Assembly: GCA_005888365.1 (NCBI GenBank)
Contig: VAWZ01000044.1
Coordinates: 1,994-51,372, forward strand
DNA: 49,379 bases
Reading direction: 5' to 3'
From: Actinomycetota bacterium
GTDB lineage: Bacteria; Actinomycetota; Thermoleophilia; Gaiellales; Gaiellaceae
The notes beneath the pieces are model-generated. The model did no database searches, had not been told where the DNA came from, and worked only from the letters and a program-made list of their open reading frames with translations. Of this stretch, positions 7,427 to 15,555 are shown in pieces. The translations under genes and the position numbers were made by a program. Position 1 is the stretch's first letter. Each line of letters starts with the position of its first letter.

Positions 7427-7606
7427 CACAACCGCACCGGCCGGACGCCAGGTCGGATGCGAGGGCGCCACCGCCGGATCCGCCGGCGAGCGCAGGAAGA
7501 GCGTGGCTGGGCCGCAGAGCCACGATTCTCCGGCTCGCCGCCCCGGGAAGGGGTCGCCTCGAACGGAGAACGCCCCCGGAGCCGCAGCCGGGGGCGTTCT
7601 GTATTT
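7427..7606 (+). ncRNA. Probable structured small RNA, unclassified
   Basis: About 180 nt lie between a strong promoter and an intrinsic terminator-like hairpin, with no supported reading frame. A 7-bp hairpin pairs CGTGGCT (7502-7508) with AGCCACG (7518-7524), with loop GGGCCGCAG. It is enclosed by an 8-bp helix, 7484-7491 with 7533-7540. The inner strand of that helix can instead pair in a local hairpin (7472-7488), so two folds compete. A small CCCC/GGGG hairpin follows (7541-7553). The terminator loop repeats the 7-mer GCCGCAG of the first hairpin loop. I could not match it to 6S, SRP, tmRNA, 6C or a common riboswitch. Confidence 0.6.
7568..7606 (+). terminator. Intrinsic terminator of the small RNA
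   Basis: GAACGCCCCCGG (7568-7579) pairs perfectly with 7588-7599 around the loop AGCCGCAG, followed by TGTATTT. The T-run is short, as is usual at this GC. It could also stop leftward read-through from the TetR gene. Confidence 0.7.
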
Positions 7607-7632
7607 GGCGGGGGGACCCATGGTCCCCCGCC
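7607..7632. terminator. Second hairpin directly after the terminator
   Basis: GGGGGACC (7611-7618) pairs with GGTCCCCC (7622-7629) around the loop CAT. It extends by GGC/GCC with one bulged G. It may be a back-up terminator. The stretch 7633-7761 holds two further short hairpins (GGGCGA/TCGCCC and GCCGCC/GGCGGC) and no gene. Confidence 0.5.
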
Positions 7633-7761
7633 CCCACCCCCTCCTTCAGCGCCCTTCACGGAATAGGCCGCGTGTGGCCTTACGGGCGAATGAATCGCCC
7701 TCCGGCCGCCACGGGCGGCTCAGAGCTCAGCGTTGTTGCGTACTAAGGAGAACGCGAGGCG

Positions 7762-8361
7762 TCACGCAACGCCTGTGAGCCAGCGCTGGCGCTCGGCCTT
7801 GATGGCGGCGAGGTCCTCTGCCGTCAGTGGACCGCCGAGACGGTCGGCGATCGACACGAGCAGGCTCCCCCCGATGAAGATCCAGGCCTCCGCATCGACG
7901 TTGCGGTCGGCCGCGATCGCGCCACTCTCCTGGACGCGTCCGAGACAGCCGGCGAAGAAGTCGTGCACCTCGCGCATGTGTCCACGCACGAAACGGCGGA
8001 TCTCGGGATCCTCGCCCGCCTCTGTGATCGCCTGCATCCACAGGCTCGGGAGCAGCGTCTTCAGATCCCGCATCGCCGACGTGCGCATGCTGCGCCACGC
8101 CTCCGCAGGCCCCAGCTCGTCGATCTTCGCCTCCAGCTTGCAGCGGATGCGACGCCAGGCCTCGTCCAGGCACGCGAAGTAGAGATCGCGCTTCGACGAG
8201 AAGTGGCGGTACAGGATCGGCTCGGAGACACCGGCTTCCCGCGCGATCTCCGCAGTCGTCGCTCCCGCGTAGCTCCCGTCCGAGAAGACGTGGAGCCCAG
8301 CGTCGATGATCGCGGTCCTGCGCTCGGCAGCGGAGAGTCGCGTGGGAGGCGCCTGCGTCAT
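7762..8361 (-). CDS. TetR-family transcriptional regulator
   Basis: A 199-residue protein with an N-terminal TetR HTH (RRTAIIDAGLHVFSDGSY, TTAEIAREAGVSEPILYRHFSSKRDLYF at about 12-60) and a helical ligand-binding domain. The ATG overlaps the MFS stop by 4 nt, so exporter and repressor share one transcript. This is the classic arrangement of a drug-efflux repressor that binds in the divergent promoter. Two matching palindromes are present at 9851-9881. The ligand is unknown. Confidence 0.9.
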   Translation of the reverse strand: MTQAPPTRLSAAERRTAIIDAGLHVFSDGSYAGATTAEIAREAGVSEPILYRHFSSKRDLYFACLDEAWRRIRCKLEAKIDELGPAEAWRSMRTSAMRDLKTLLPSLWMQAITEAGEDPEIRRFVRGHMREVHDFFAGCLGRVQESGAIAADRNVDAEAWIFIGGSLLVSIADRLGGPLTAEDLAAIKAERQRWLTGVA

Positions 8362-9830
8362 GCCGCGAGCTCCGCTGCCTCCCGCTCGGCAGCCTCCTCG
8401 AGCTCGTGGGGACGCACGAGCACGAAGGCGACGATCGCGCCGACGGCCGCGATGACGGCTGCGACCATGAGCGCGCTCTGGAAGCCGTCCATGAAGGCTC
8501 CCTTGAAGGCCGCTTCGGCGGCCGCGCTCAGCGTCGCTCCCGGCTGCGGCTGCACTCCACCAGCCTTGCTCGCCATGATCGCGCCCATGATGGCGATGCC
8601 CATCGAGCCGCCGACCTGACGGAACGCGTTCAACACCGCCGAGCCCACGCCGGCCTTGTCCACGGGGACGCTGCGGGTGGCGGCGGCCGCGCTCGGCGTC
8701 ATCGTCGAAGCCATTCCGATTCCGCCGATGAGCATCGCCGGCAGGAGCTCCCAGTAGGTGGCGTTCTGGCCGAGCCGCGAGAAGTAGACGAGCTGGACCG
8801 CCAGCAGCCCCATCCCCACGGTCATGAAGGCCCGCGACCCGACGCGATCGGTCATACGGCCGGCGATCGGAGCCACGAGAACGATAAGCACCGTCATCGG
8901 TAGGAACGCCGCGCCGGCCTGCACCGCCGAGTACCCGAGGATGTTCTGCATGTACAGGGAGACGAAGAAGAACACCCCGAACATCGCGAGCGCGACGAGG
9001 AGGATGACCGTGTTCGCCCCCGTGTATGTGCGGTTCTTGAAGAGCTCGAGCGGCAGCATCGGCGCCCGCTGGTGGCTCTCGAGATAGACGAAGACGAGCA
9101 ACGCCGCAGCCGCGATGGCGAAGGACCCGACGATGCGCGGAGAGCCCCAGCCGTAGGTGTTCGCCTCGATCAGCCCATACGTCAGCGAGAAGAGACCGAC
9201 GGCCGACGTCGCGAGTCCTGGAATGTCGAGTCGAACGTGGGTCTCGTCACGGGACTCGTCGATGAAGAGGAAGCTGGCGACGATCCCGAGGGCTCCGACG
9301 GGAACGTTCACGAAGAAGATCCAGCTCCACGTGAGGTGCTCGGTGATCAGCCCTCCTGTGAGTGGCCCGATCGCGAGCGCGAGTGCCGAGACGCCGGCCC
9401 AGATCCCGATCGCCGTGCCGCGCTGCCGCGGAGGGAAAGTCGCCGCGATGATCGACAGGGTCGCAGGATTCATGAGGGCGGCCCCAGCGCCCTGCACGAT
9501 GCGCGCAGTGATGAGCATGGAGCCCGAGCTCGCGAGTCCGCACCAGAGCGACGCGAGCGAGAAGATCGCGATTCCGATGACGAAGATCAACCGTCGCCCG
9601 TACGCGTCGGCGACCTTGCCGCCGATGAGCATGAGCGCGGCGAACGTCAGCGCGTAGCCTGTGACGATCCATTCCAGCTCCGACAGCCCGACGCCGAGGT
9701 CGCGCTGAATCGACGGGAGCGCAACATTCACGACGGTGTTGTCGAGCATGATCATGAACAGCCCAAAAGAGACCGCGCCGAGGGTGAACCACTTGCGCGT
9801 CTCAGGTGCGAAGATCTTCGCCCGCATCAT
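8358..9830 (-). CDS. MFS multidrug exporter, DHA2 (EmrB/QacA) type, 14 TM
   Basis: A 490-residue polytopic protein starting with a short cytoplasmic tail. It has motif C-like and motif A-like stretches (LDNTVVNVALPSIQRDL, GKVADAYGRRL) and the DHA2 signature ALMNPATLSIIAATFPPRQRGTA. The hydrophobicity pattern fits 14 helices. Members export drugs or lipids by proton antiport. AGGAGG lies immediately before the first of two ATG codons, so the second ATG (9827) is a slightly better-spaced start. It is co-transcribed with the TetR gene and divergent from an acyl-CoA synthetase. Confidence 0.92.
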   Translation of the reverse strand: MMRAKIFAPETRKWFTLGAVSFGLFMIMLDNTVVNVALPSIQRDLGVGLSELEWIVTGYALTFAALMLIGGKVADAYGRRLIFVIGIAIFSLASLWCGLASSGSMLITARIVQGAGAALMNPATLSIIAATFPPRQRGTAIGIWAGVSALALAIGPLTGGLITEHLTWSWIFFVNVPVGALGIVASFLFIDESRDETHVRLDIPGLATSAVGLFSLTYGLIEANTYGWGSPRIVGSFAIAAAALLVFVYLESHQRAPMLPLELFKNRTYTGANTVILLVALAMFGVFFFVSLYMQNILGYSAVQAGAAFLPMTVLIVLVAPIAGRMTDRVGSRAFMTVGMGLLAVQLVYFSRLGQNATYWELLPAMLIGGIGMASTMTPSAAAATRSVPVDKAGVGSAVLNAFRQVGGSMGIAIMGAIMASKAGGVQPQPGATLSAAAEAAFKGAFMDGFQSALMVAAVIAAVGAIVAFVLVRPHELEEAAEREAAELAA

Positions 9831-9850
9831 CCTCCTGTCTTCTCGACGTG

Positions 9851-9881
9851 GTTAGTGCGCACTAAGTTAGCAGACACTAAC
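9851..9881. promoter_or_regulatory. Double TetR-type operator between MFS and acyl-CoA synthetase genes
   Basis: Two 16-bp palindromes follow the pattern GTTAGTNNNNACTAAC. Site 1 is GTTAGTGCGCACTAAG (9851-9866) and site 2 is GTTAGCAGACACTAAC (9866-9881), sharing one base. They lie 20 nt upstream of the MFS start and overlap the only plausible start codon of the rightward gene. Paired overlapping sites suit a TetR dimer pair. Confidence 0.8.
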
Positions 9882-11804
9882 AGGGCCCGGAGCGAGTTCG
9901 CCTGGACGCCGAGCGCGGAGCTGCTCGAAACCGCGAACGTCGTCCGACTCGCGAAGACGCTCGGCTGCTCCGACTACCCCGGCCTCCACCGGGTCTCCGT
10001 CGCCGAGCCGGACCGCTTCTGGCGGGCCGTTCGCGACGATCTCACTATCCCGTTCGCCCGCGACTGGACGGAAGTCCTCGACGACACACAGGGCGTCGAA
10101 TGGACGACCTGGTTCACGGGCGCGCGGCTGAACCTCGCCCATGCGTGCGTACACCGCTGGGCGAACGAGCGGCCCGGGGCCGAGGCGGCGGTGTGGCAGG
10201 CGGAGGACGGCAACCGCAGCTCGCTCTCGTGGGCCGAGCTGTCGCTCGAGACGACGAGGCTCGCCGAGGCCTTCGCCGCACTCGGAATCCGGAAGGGCGA
10301 CGTGGTGGGGATCTTCCTGCCCATGGCGCCCGAAGCCGCGATCGCCTCGCATGCGTGCGCCCACATCGGTGCGATCCAGGTGCCGATCTTCTCCGGCTTC
10401 GCGGCACCGGCGATCGCAACCAGGCTCGCCGACGCGGGCGCGAAGGCACTCGTGACCGCGGACGGCTCGTTCCGACGCGGCACGGTGGTTCCGATGAAGC
10501 AGATCGCCGACGAGGCGCTCGCCCGAGCGCCGGCCGTCGAGCACGTCGTGGTCTGGAGGCGGCTGGGAGGCTTGGAGACGCCGATGACGCCCGGACGCGA
10601 CCACGATTGGGGCGAGCTCGTCGCGGGCTCGCCGGGAGAGCTCCCGGCGGAGGTGGTCGACAGCGAGACGCCATATCTCCTCGCGTACACGTCCGGAACG
10701 ACCGGCCGGCCCAAGGGCGCGCTCCACGTCCACGGAGGATTCCTGCTCTCGATCGCGCGTGAGGCCGCCTACCAGGCCAACTTGACCACCGAAGACCGCG
10801 TTCTCTTCGCGACCGATATGGGCTGGATCATGGGGCCGTGGACGGTCGTGGGAGCGGGTGCGCTCGGGGCGACCACCGTCTTCATGGAGGGCGCGCCCGA
10901 CTGGCCCGTCGACCGGATCTGGAAGCTCGTCGACTCCGAGCGCGTGACGATGCTCGGCGTCTCGCCGACACTCGTGCGCGCATTGATCCCACGCGGCGAG
11001 CCGACAACAGACCTCTCGTCGCTCCGGGCCGTGACGACCACGGGCGAGCCCTGGAACCGAGGCCCATACGACTGGCTGAACGAGAACGTGTGCGGCGGAG
11101 GCCGGATCCCCATCGTCAACATCTCGGGCGGAACCGAGGTCGGGGCGTGCTTCCTCTCCGTGACGCCCATGGCGCCCACGAAGCCGTGCTCGCTCGGATT
11201 CCCGGCGCTCGGCCAGGACATGGACGTGCTCGACGAAGCGGGCCGATCGGCGCGAGGCGAGGTCGGCGAGCTCGTCTGCCGGAAGGCGTGGCCCGGGATG
11301 ACCCGCGGTCTCTGGCGGGATCCCGAGCGCTACCTGGAGACGTACTGGCGCCGCTTCCCGGGGGTCTGGACCCACGGCGACTGGGCGTCCGTAGACGAGG
11401 ACGGCTACTGGTACCTGCACGGCCGCTCCGACGACACGCTGAACGTGGCCGGCAAGCGGATCGGCCCCGCCGAGCTCGAGTCCGCCGCCGTGAACCATCC
11501 CGGAATAGCCGAGGCGGCCGCAATCGGCGTTCCGCACCCGGTCAAAGGGGAGGTTCCCTGGCTCTTCTGCGTTCCCAACCCGGGAGCGACCCCGAAGCCC
11601 GACGAAGTCGCGCGTGCGGTGACGGACGAGCTCGGGAAGGCCTTCAAGCCCGAGCGCATCTTCTTCGTGTCGTCCCTGCCGAAGACGAGGAGCGCGAAGA
11701 TCGTCCGCAGGGCCGTCCGGGCAAAGGCTCTCGGAGAGGATCCCGGCGACCTTTCCACCCTTGAGAACCCCGAGTCGCTCGAGGAGATCGCGCGTGCCGT
11801 CTGA
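9855..11804 (+). CDS. AMP-forming acyl-CoA synthetase (acetyl/propionyl-CoA synthetase-like)
   Basis: A 649-residue adenylate-forming enzyme. YTSGTTGRPKGALH is the P-loop-like A3 motif. GGTEVG, HGDWASVDEDGYWYLHGRSDD and the terminal LPKTRSAK with catalytic Lys complete the set. The N-terminus (FAWTPSAELLE) matches acetyl-CoA synthetase relatives. It activates a short or medium carboxylic acid via the acyl-AMP and loads CoA; the acid is not determined. The start is the GTG at 9855 inside the TetR palindrome; no later ATG or GTG precedes the conserved N-terminus. It overlaps the following SDR by 11 nt. Confidence 0.88.
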   Translation: MRTKLADTNRARSEFAWTPSAELLETANVVRLAKTLGCSDYPGLHRVSVAEPDRFWRAVRDDLTIPFARDWTEVLDDTQGVEWTTWFTGARLNLAHACVHRWANERPGAEAAVWQAEDGNRSSLSWAELSLETTRLAEAFAALGIRKGDVVGIFLPMAPEAAIASHACAHIGAIQVPIFSGFAAPAIATRLADAGAKALVTADGSFRRGTVVPMKQIADEALARAPAVEHVVVWRRLGGLETPMTPGRDHDWGELVAGSPGELPAEVVDSETPYLLAYTSGTTGRPKGALHVHGGFLLSIAREAAYQANLTTEDRVLFATDMGWIMGPWTVVGAGALGATTVFMEGAPDWPVDRIWKLVDSERVTMLGVSPTLVRALIPRGEPTTDLSSLRAVTTTGEPWNRGPYDWLNENVCGGGRIPIVNISGGTEVGACFLSVTPMAPTKPCSLGFPALGQDMDVLDEAGRSARGEVGELVCRKAWPGMTRGLWRDPERYLETYWRRFPGVWTHGDWASVDEDGYWYLHGRSDDTLNVAGKRIGPAELESAAVNHPGIAEAAAIGVPHPVKGEVPWLFCVPNPGATPKPDEVARAVTDELGKAFKPERIFFVSSLPKTRSAKIVRRAVRAKALGEDPGDLSTLENPESLEEIARAV

Positions 11805-12558
11805 CCTCCTGCAGGGCGTGGCGCTCGTCACGGGCGGAGGACGCGGTATCGGCGCGTCGATCGCCCGCGAGCTGGCAGACGCGGGAATGACAGTCGCGGT
11901 CTCGGCTCGCACCGCCGAGCAGGTCGAGTCGGTCGCAGCCGAGATCGACGGTCTCGCGCTCGTCGGCGACGTCTCCCAGGCAGAGGACGTCGGAAGCTGG
12001 GTGCGTCGGGTCGAAGCCGAGCTCGGCCCCGTCGAACTGCTCGTCGCGAACGCCGGCATCGGCAACCAGGGCGGCGCCACGTGGGAGATCCCGGCCGAGT
12101 CGTGGTGGCGCATCCTCGAGGTGAACGTCCTCGGCGTACACCTGTGCTGCAGGGCGGTCATTCCCGGCATGCTCGAGCGTGGCCAGGGACGAATCGTGAT
12201 CACGGGCAGCGGCGCCGCCTACCTTCCGGGCGCACGGCACACGGCCTACCCCGCGAGCAAGGCTGCCGTCTACCGCTACGGCGAGACCCTCGCCCAAGAG
12301 CTCGAGGGGCGGATCCCTGTGTTCGTCTTCAGCCCGGGCCTCGTGCGCACGGAGATGTCCTCGGACGACTTCGCCGACGACGCGCCGTGGACTCCGCCCG
12401 AGCTCGCGCCGCGTCTCGTGCGAGTGCTCGCGTCGAGCCGCGCGGACCCTCTCGCCGGACGGTATCTGCACGCCGAGCACGACGACATCGAGGATCTCAT
12501 CCGTCGAGCGGACGAGATCCGGGCGAACGATCTGAACGCGATCCGGCTTCGCCGCTGA
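11794..12558 (+). CDS. Short-chain dehydrogenase/reductase
   Basis: A 254-residue SDR starting at a GTG inside the end of the acyl-CoA synthetase gene. LVTGGGRGIGASIA is the cofactor motif, LVANAGIGNQGG the NAG motif, and the catalytic YPASK follows ITGSGAAYLPG. The longer frame back to 11761 would add an Arg-rich tail not seen in the family. The overlap with the synthetase implies translational coupling, so the pair probably works on one acyl or hydroxy-acyl substrate, possibly one exported by or sensed with the divergent TetR/MFS pair. Confidence 0.87.
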   Translation: MPSDLLQGVALVTGGGRGIGASIARELADAGMTVAVSARTAEQVESVAAEIDGLALVGDVSQAEDVGSWVRRVEAELGPVELLVANAGIGNQGGATWEIPAESWWRILEVNVLGVHLCCRAVIPGMLERGQGRIVITGSGAAYLPGARHTAYPASKAAVYRYGETLAQELEGRIPVFVFSPGLVRTEMSSDDFADDAPWTPPELAPRLVRVLASSRADPLAGRYLHAEHDDIEDLIRRADEIRANDLNAIRLRR

Positions 12559-12624
12559 CGGGGGGCCCCCGGTTGTAACTCCCCCTGAACACGGCTGATC
12601 GACCCGCGTCCCTACCATCACGAC

Positions 12625-13059
12625 GTGCCGATCTACATCTGTCCGAACTGCAAGCGGCGGTCGGTCGACCTCGACGGCTACGAGGGCTTCTCGACCCAGG
12701 CTGTGCAGTGCCGCGACTGCGGCTTCGGCTTCCTCTTCGAGCTTCTCGAGGACTACTACCCCGCTCCCGGCACAGGGTTCGTCGTCTGCGACGCCGACGC
12801 GAGAGTTCTCGCCGCCGGGCGAGGCGTGTTCGAGCTGACGGGATTCGCGGACGCAGATCTCCTCGGCCGGGACGTGGCCGATGCGCTGGCGCTCTCCGAC
12901 GCCTCTCCAATCGCCGTGGTGCGCGAGTGGGGCGTCCGCAAGCTCGGTCAGAAGATCGAGATCCGGACGAAGGCCGGCCTCGAGAAGAGCGTGACGGCGG
13001 ACTTCTTTCCCGCCTACGACGAAGACGGCGGCCTCCTGCTCGCGCTGACGCCCCGCTGA
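12625..13059 (+). CDS. Zinc-ribbon plus PAS-domain small protein
   Basis: A 144-residue protein. Residues 1-35 hold two CXXC knuckles (CPNCKRR and CRDCGFGF), a zinc ribbon. Residues about 45-144 look like a single PAS fold (FVVCDADARVLAAGRGVFELTGFADADLLGRDVAD, ending in a beta strand LLLALTPR). There is no output domain, so it probably acts by protein contact or as a small sensor. The GTG start has TACCAT 6 nt upstream, fitting a leaderless mRNA. It is a monocistronic gene followed by a strong hairpin. Confidence 0.7.
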   Translation: MPIYICPNCKRRSVDLDGYEGFSTQAVQCRDCGFGFLFELLEDYYPAPGTGFVVCDADARVLAAGRGVFELTGFADADLLGRDVADALALSDASPIAVVREWGVRKLGQKIEIRTKAGLEKSVTADFFPAYDEDGGLLLALTPR

Positions 13060-13079
13060 AGGCCCCCGGGGCCGGTTCG

Positions 13080-13108
13080 ACGCCTTGTGACGATCCGTCA
13101 CAAGGCGT
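13080..13108. terminator. Bidirectional hairpin between convergent genes; unit shared with 31838-31866
   Basis: ACGCCTTGTGACG (13080-13092) pairs perfectly with 13096-13108 around the loop ATC. It lies between the convergent zinc-ribbon/PAS gene and the hotdog-like gene, whose stop is inside the right arm. There is no T-tract. The core CGCCTTGTG and CGTCACAAGGCG recur at 31838-31866. Confidence 0.6.
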
Positions 13109-13781
13109 GAGGGCGTGGTTCGATCCAGGTCTGTCGCGCAAGTGCGAGCGGCGCACCGTCCTCCGAGAACAGCGCCGTTCCCGCATAGAGCTTGCGCCCG
13201 TCCTCGCCGAGCGGCCACGCCACGACGACACAGCGGTCGCCGACCGCCGGGAGACGGTAGACGCGGGCGGCCATGCGACCCAGGACGACATCGCCACGCC
13301 CCGCGGCCCCCACCGCATACGCGCCCGAGCAGTCGATCGCCGCCCAGACGAGCTCCGCCGCCGACTCGCGCACGTCCCAGGGAGCGGCATGCAACGGCTC
13401 GCTCCCGGCCACGGGACCGGCGTGGATCTCGAGGCCGTCCCGGTCCGGGCGGATGCCACACGAGAAGCACTCGCGGAAGCGTTCGTCTCCGACGCGCACA
13501 TGGCGAGCCGCTGCAGCGTCAGCTTCCGCCAAAGAGGGCACGCGAGGTGGCTCGAGGTCGAGCTCGACCGGTCGCGCCTCTCCCACGAGCGCGTCGCCTT
13601 CGTAGAGACGAGCGAGCTCGCGCTCCACGCGGACCTCGAGCGACGTGTCGAGTGAAGGCGGTAGCCGCAATGTCACCTCGACTGCGTCCGCGTCGACGAA
13701 CGCAGCGAGACGACCGCTTGCATAGCCTCCGTTGGCCGACGTCAGCGGTCCGCGGAAGCGTCTCGAGAGGGTGAGCTCCAT
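13098..13781 (-). CDS. Hotdog-fold thioesterase-like hypothetical protein
   Basis: A 227-residue protein with two halves that each look like a hotdog domain. The N-half has FRGPLTSANGGYASGRLA (the substrate-loop Asn-Gly-Gly region). A linker CFSCGIRPDRDGL carries a CXXC pair, and the second half ends in RQTWIEP. This matches actinobacterial PaaI/acyl-CoA-hydrolase-like hypotheticals. Whether it hydrolyses acyl-CoA is unknown. The ATG has TAGTGT 7 nt upstream, likely leaderless. It is divergent from nadE, with the two -10 elements only 2 bp apart. Confidence 0.6.
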   Translation of the reverse strand: MELTLSRRFRGPLTSANGGYASGRLAAFVDADAVEVTLRLPPSLDTSLEVRVERELARLYEGDALVGEARPVELDLEPPRVPSLAEADAAAARHVRVGDERFRECFSCGIRPDRDGLEIHAGPVAGSEPLHAAPWDVRESAAELVWAAIDCSGAYAVGAAGRGDVVLGRMAARVYRLPAVGDRCVVVAWPLGEDGRKLYAGTALFSEDGAPLALARQTWIEPRPHAL

Positions 13782-13788
13782 GGCCCGG

Positions 13789-13802
13789 ACACTAGTTAGA
13801 CT
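13789..13802. promoter_or_regulatory. Back-to-back -10 elements of divergent hotdog and nadE genes
   Basis: TAGTGT on the minus strand (13789-13794) and TAGACT on the plus strand (13797-13802) are 2 bp apart. Each lies 6-7 nt from a start codon (13781 minus; GTG at 13809 plus). The two promoters should exclude each other. Confidence 0.5.
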
Positions 13803-13808
13803 AGGTTT

Positions 13809-13832
13809 GTGACTGTGAGGCGAAAACCTTGA
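13809..13832 (+). CDS. Possible 7-codon leader ORF coupled to nadE
   Basis: GTG at 13809 opens a 7-codon frame (VTVRRKP) ending in TGA at 13830-13832, which overlaps the nadE TTG (13829-13831) as TTGA. TAGACT lies 6 nt upstream. A leaderless mini-ORF could deliver ribosomes to the weak TTG start. It may be chance. Confidence 0.35.
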   Translation: MTVRRKP

Positions 13833-15541
13833 GGATCGCCCTGGCGCAGCTCAACACCGTCGTCGGCGACCTCGAGGGAAACCGCGACAGGATCCTCTCC
13901 TCCCTCGATGACGCGCGCAGCGCAGGCGCCGACCTCGCCGTCTTTCCGGAGCTCGCGGTCACGGGCTACCCGCCCGAGGATCTCCTCCTCCGTCCCGGCT
14001 TCGTGACGGCCGCGCACAGAACGCTCGAGGAGGTCGCCCGCGCCTCGACCGGCATCGTCGCCCTGGTGGGCACGCCGTGGTTCGACCGCGACCTCGCGAA
14101 CGCCTGCGCCGTCTGCGCGGACGGCACCCTGCGAGCGATCTACCGTAAGCACTTCCTTCCGAACTACGGCGTCTTCGACGAGCACCGCTACTTCGCGTCG
14201 GGTCGCGACCTGGTCTTGCTGCGCCTCGGCGAGGTCTTCGTAGGTCCCACCATCTGCGAGGACGTGTGGCAGCCGGGTCCTCCCGCGACCGACCTCGCGC
14301 TGGCAGGCGCGCAGCTCCTGGTGAATCTCTCCGCGTCGCCGTTCCACGTCGGGAAGGCGGAGGAGCGCGAGGAGATGCTCGTCACGCGGGCGCGCGACGC
14401 GAGCTCGTACCTCGCGTTCTGCAATCTCGTCGGCGGACAGGACGAGCTCGTTTTCGACGGTCACTCTGTCGTGCTCGACGACGCGGGTGAGGTCGTCGCC
14501 CGTGCTCCGGGTTTCGAGGAGGAGCTGCTCGTCGTCGACATCGAGCCTGCATTCGCAATGGGTCGGCGTCTGAGCGACGTCCGTCGCAGGGAGCTGGAGC
14601 GATCGCGCGGAACCGTCCCTGAGCTCGAGCTCTTCGAGCTCGGCCCCCTCACGGAGCACGACGATCGGCACTCCGCAACGATCGTCCCGTTCGAGACCGA
14701 GCTCGAGCAGATGCGGCTCGCCCTCACGCTCGGGCTCAGGGACTACGTCGACAAGAACGGCTTCGTCGAAATCGTCGTCGGCGCGTCGGGTGGAATCGAC
14801 TCCGCGGCGACCGCGGCGCTCTGCGTCGACGCTCTCGGCGCGAACCGCGTCCACTGCGTGTCAATGCCGTCGAGGTTCACCTCGGAGGGGACGCGGAGCG
14901 ACGCGCGCAAGCTGGCAGAGAACCTCGGCTGCGGCTTTCGCGAGATCCCGGTCGAAGAGGTCGTCGAGGCGTTCCATTCGACCCTTCGAGCCGGCAGCGG
15001 AGACGAGCTCGAAGGGCTCGCCGCGGAGAACCTGCAGGCGCGGGCCCGGGGAACCCTCCTCATGGCGCTTTCGAATGCCCACGGCTGGCTCGTCGTCTCG
15101 ACGGGAAACAAGTCGGAGCTCGCGGTCGGCTACTCGACGCTCTACGGAGACATGGTCGGCGGGTTCGCACTCTTGAAAGATGTCCTGAAGACCGACGTCT
15201 TCCGGCTCGCGCGCTACCTCAACGAACGGGCGGGACGCGAGCTCGTCCCCGCATCGACCATCGAGCGCGCGCCCAGCGCCGAGCTCAAGGAAGGCCAGCT
15301 GGACGAGGACTCGATTCCTGCCTACGCGCAGCTCGACCCGGTCCTCGAGGCCTATGTCGAGCTCGACCGCTCCCGCGAGGAGCTCCTCGACGAGTTCGAC
15401 GCGGACGTCGTGGAGCGCGCGCTCGCTCTCGTGGACCGCGCCGAGTACAAGCGGCGCCAGGCGCCGCCGGGCGTAAAGCTCCGTCCGAAGGCGTTCGGCC
15501 GCGATCGACGCACCCCGATCACGAACCGCTGGACCGGGTGA
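13829..15541 (+). CDS. nadE: Glutamine-dependent NAD(+) synthetase
   Basis: A 570-residue two-domain enzyme. Residues 1-265 are a nitrilase-type glutaminase with triad Glu (FPELAVTGYPPEDLL), Lys (YRKHFLPNYGVFDEHRYF) and Cys (GPTICEDVW). From about 285 the synthetase domain has the ATP P-loop VGASGGIDSA and STGNKSELAVGYSTLYGDMVGG. It converts NaAD to NAD using ammonia from glutamine. The start is TTG at 13829, which gives the standard N-terminus LRIALAQLNTVVGDL; no ATG or GTG is better placed. It is a single gene convergent with mug. Confidence 0.95.
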   Translation: MRIALAQLNTVVGDLEGNRDRILSSLDDARSAGADLAVFPELAVTGYPPEDLLLRPGFVTAAHRTLEEVARASTGIVALVGTPWFDRDLANACAVCADGTLRAIYRKHFLPNYGVFDEHRYFASGRDLVLLRLGEVFVGPTICEDVWQPGPPATDLALAGAQLLVNLSASPFHVGKAEEREEMLVTRARDASSYLAFCNLVGGQDELVFDGHSVVLDDAGEVVARAPGFEEELLVVDIEPAFAMGRRLSDVRRRELERSRGTVPELELFELGPLTEHDDRHSATIVPFETELEQMRLALTLGLRDYVDKNGFVEIVVGASGGIDSAATAALCVDALGANRVHCVSMPSRFTSEGTRSDARKLAENLGCGFREIPVEEVVEAFHSTLRAGSGDELEGLAAENLQARARGTLLMALSNAHGWLVVSTGNKSELAVGYSTLYGDMVGGFALLKDVLKTDVFRLARYLNERAGRELVPASTIERAPSAELKEGQLDEDSIPAYAQLDPVLEAYVELDRSREELLDEFDADVVERALALVDRAEYKRRQAPPGVKLRPKAFGRDRRTPITNRWTG

Positions 15542-15555
15542 GCTAGAGCGCCTTC

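Noticed and set aside
7427-7606. Assignment of the small RNA to a ydaO, cobalamin, glycine, guanidine or 6S class
   Set aside because: I compared remembered core motifs and none fits; a covariance search would be decisive.
9072-9854. Upstream part of the 910-codon frame before the acyl-CoA synthetase
   Set aside because: It is antisense to the MFS gene and lacks similarity; the synthetase begins at about 9855.
9867-12203. Long minus-strand frame opposite the acyl-CoA synthetase
   Set aside because: Compositional shadow of a GC-rich gene; the plus strand has all synthetase motifs.
13062-13110. tRNA-like GGTTCGA near 13075
   Set aside because: No acceptor stem, D-arm or anticodon arm can be formed; the region is two terminator-like palindromes.
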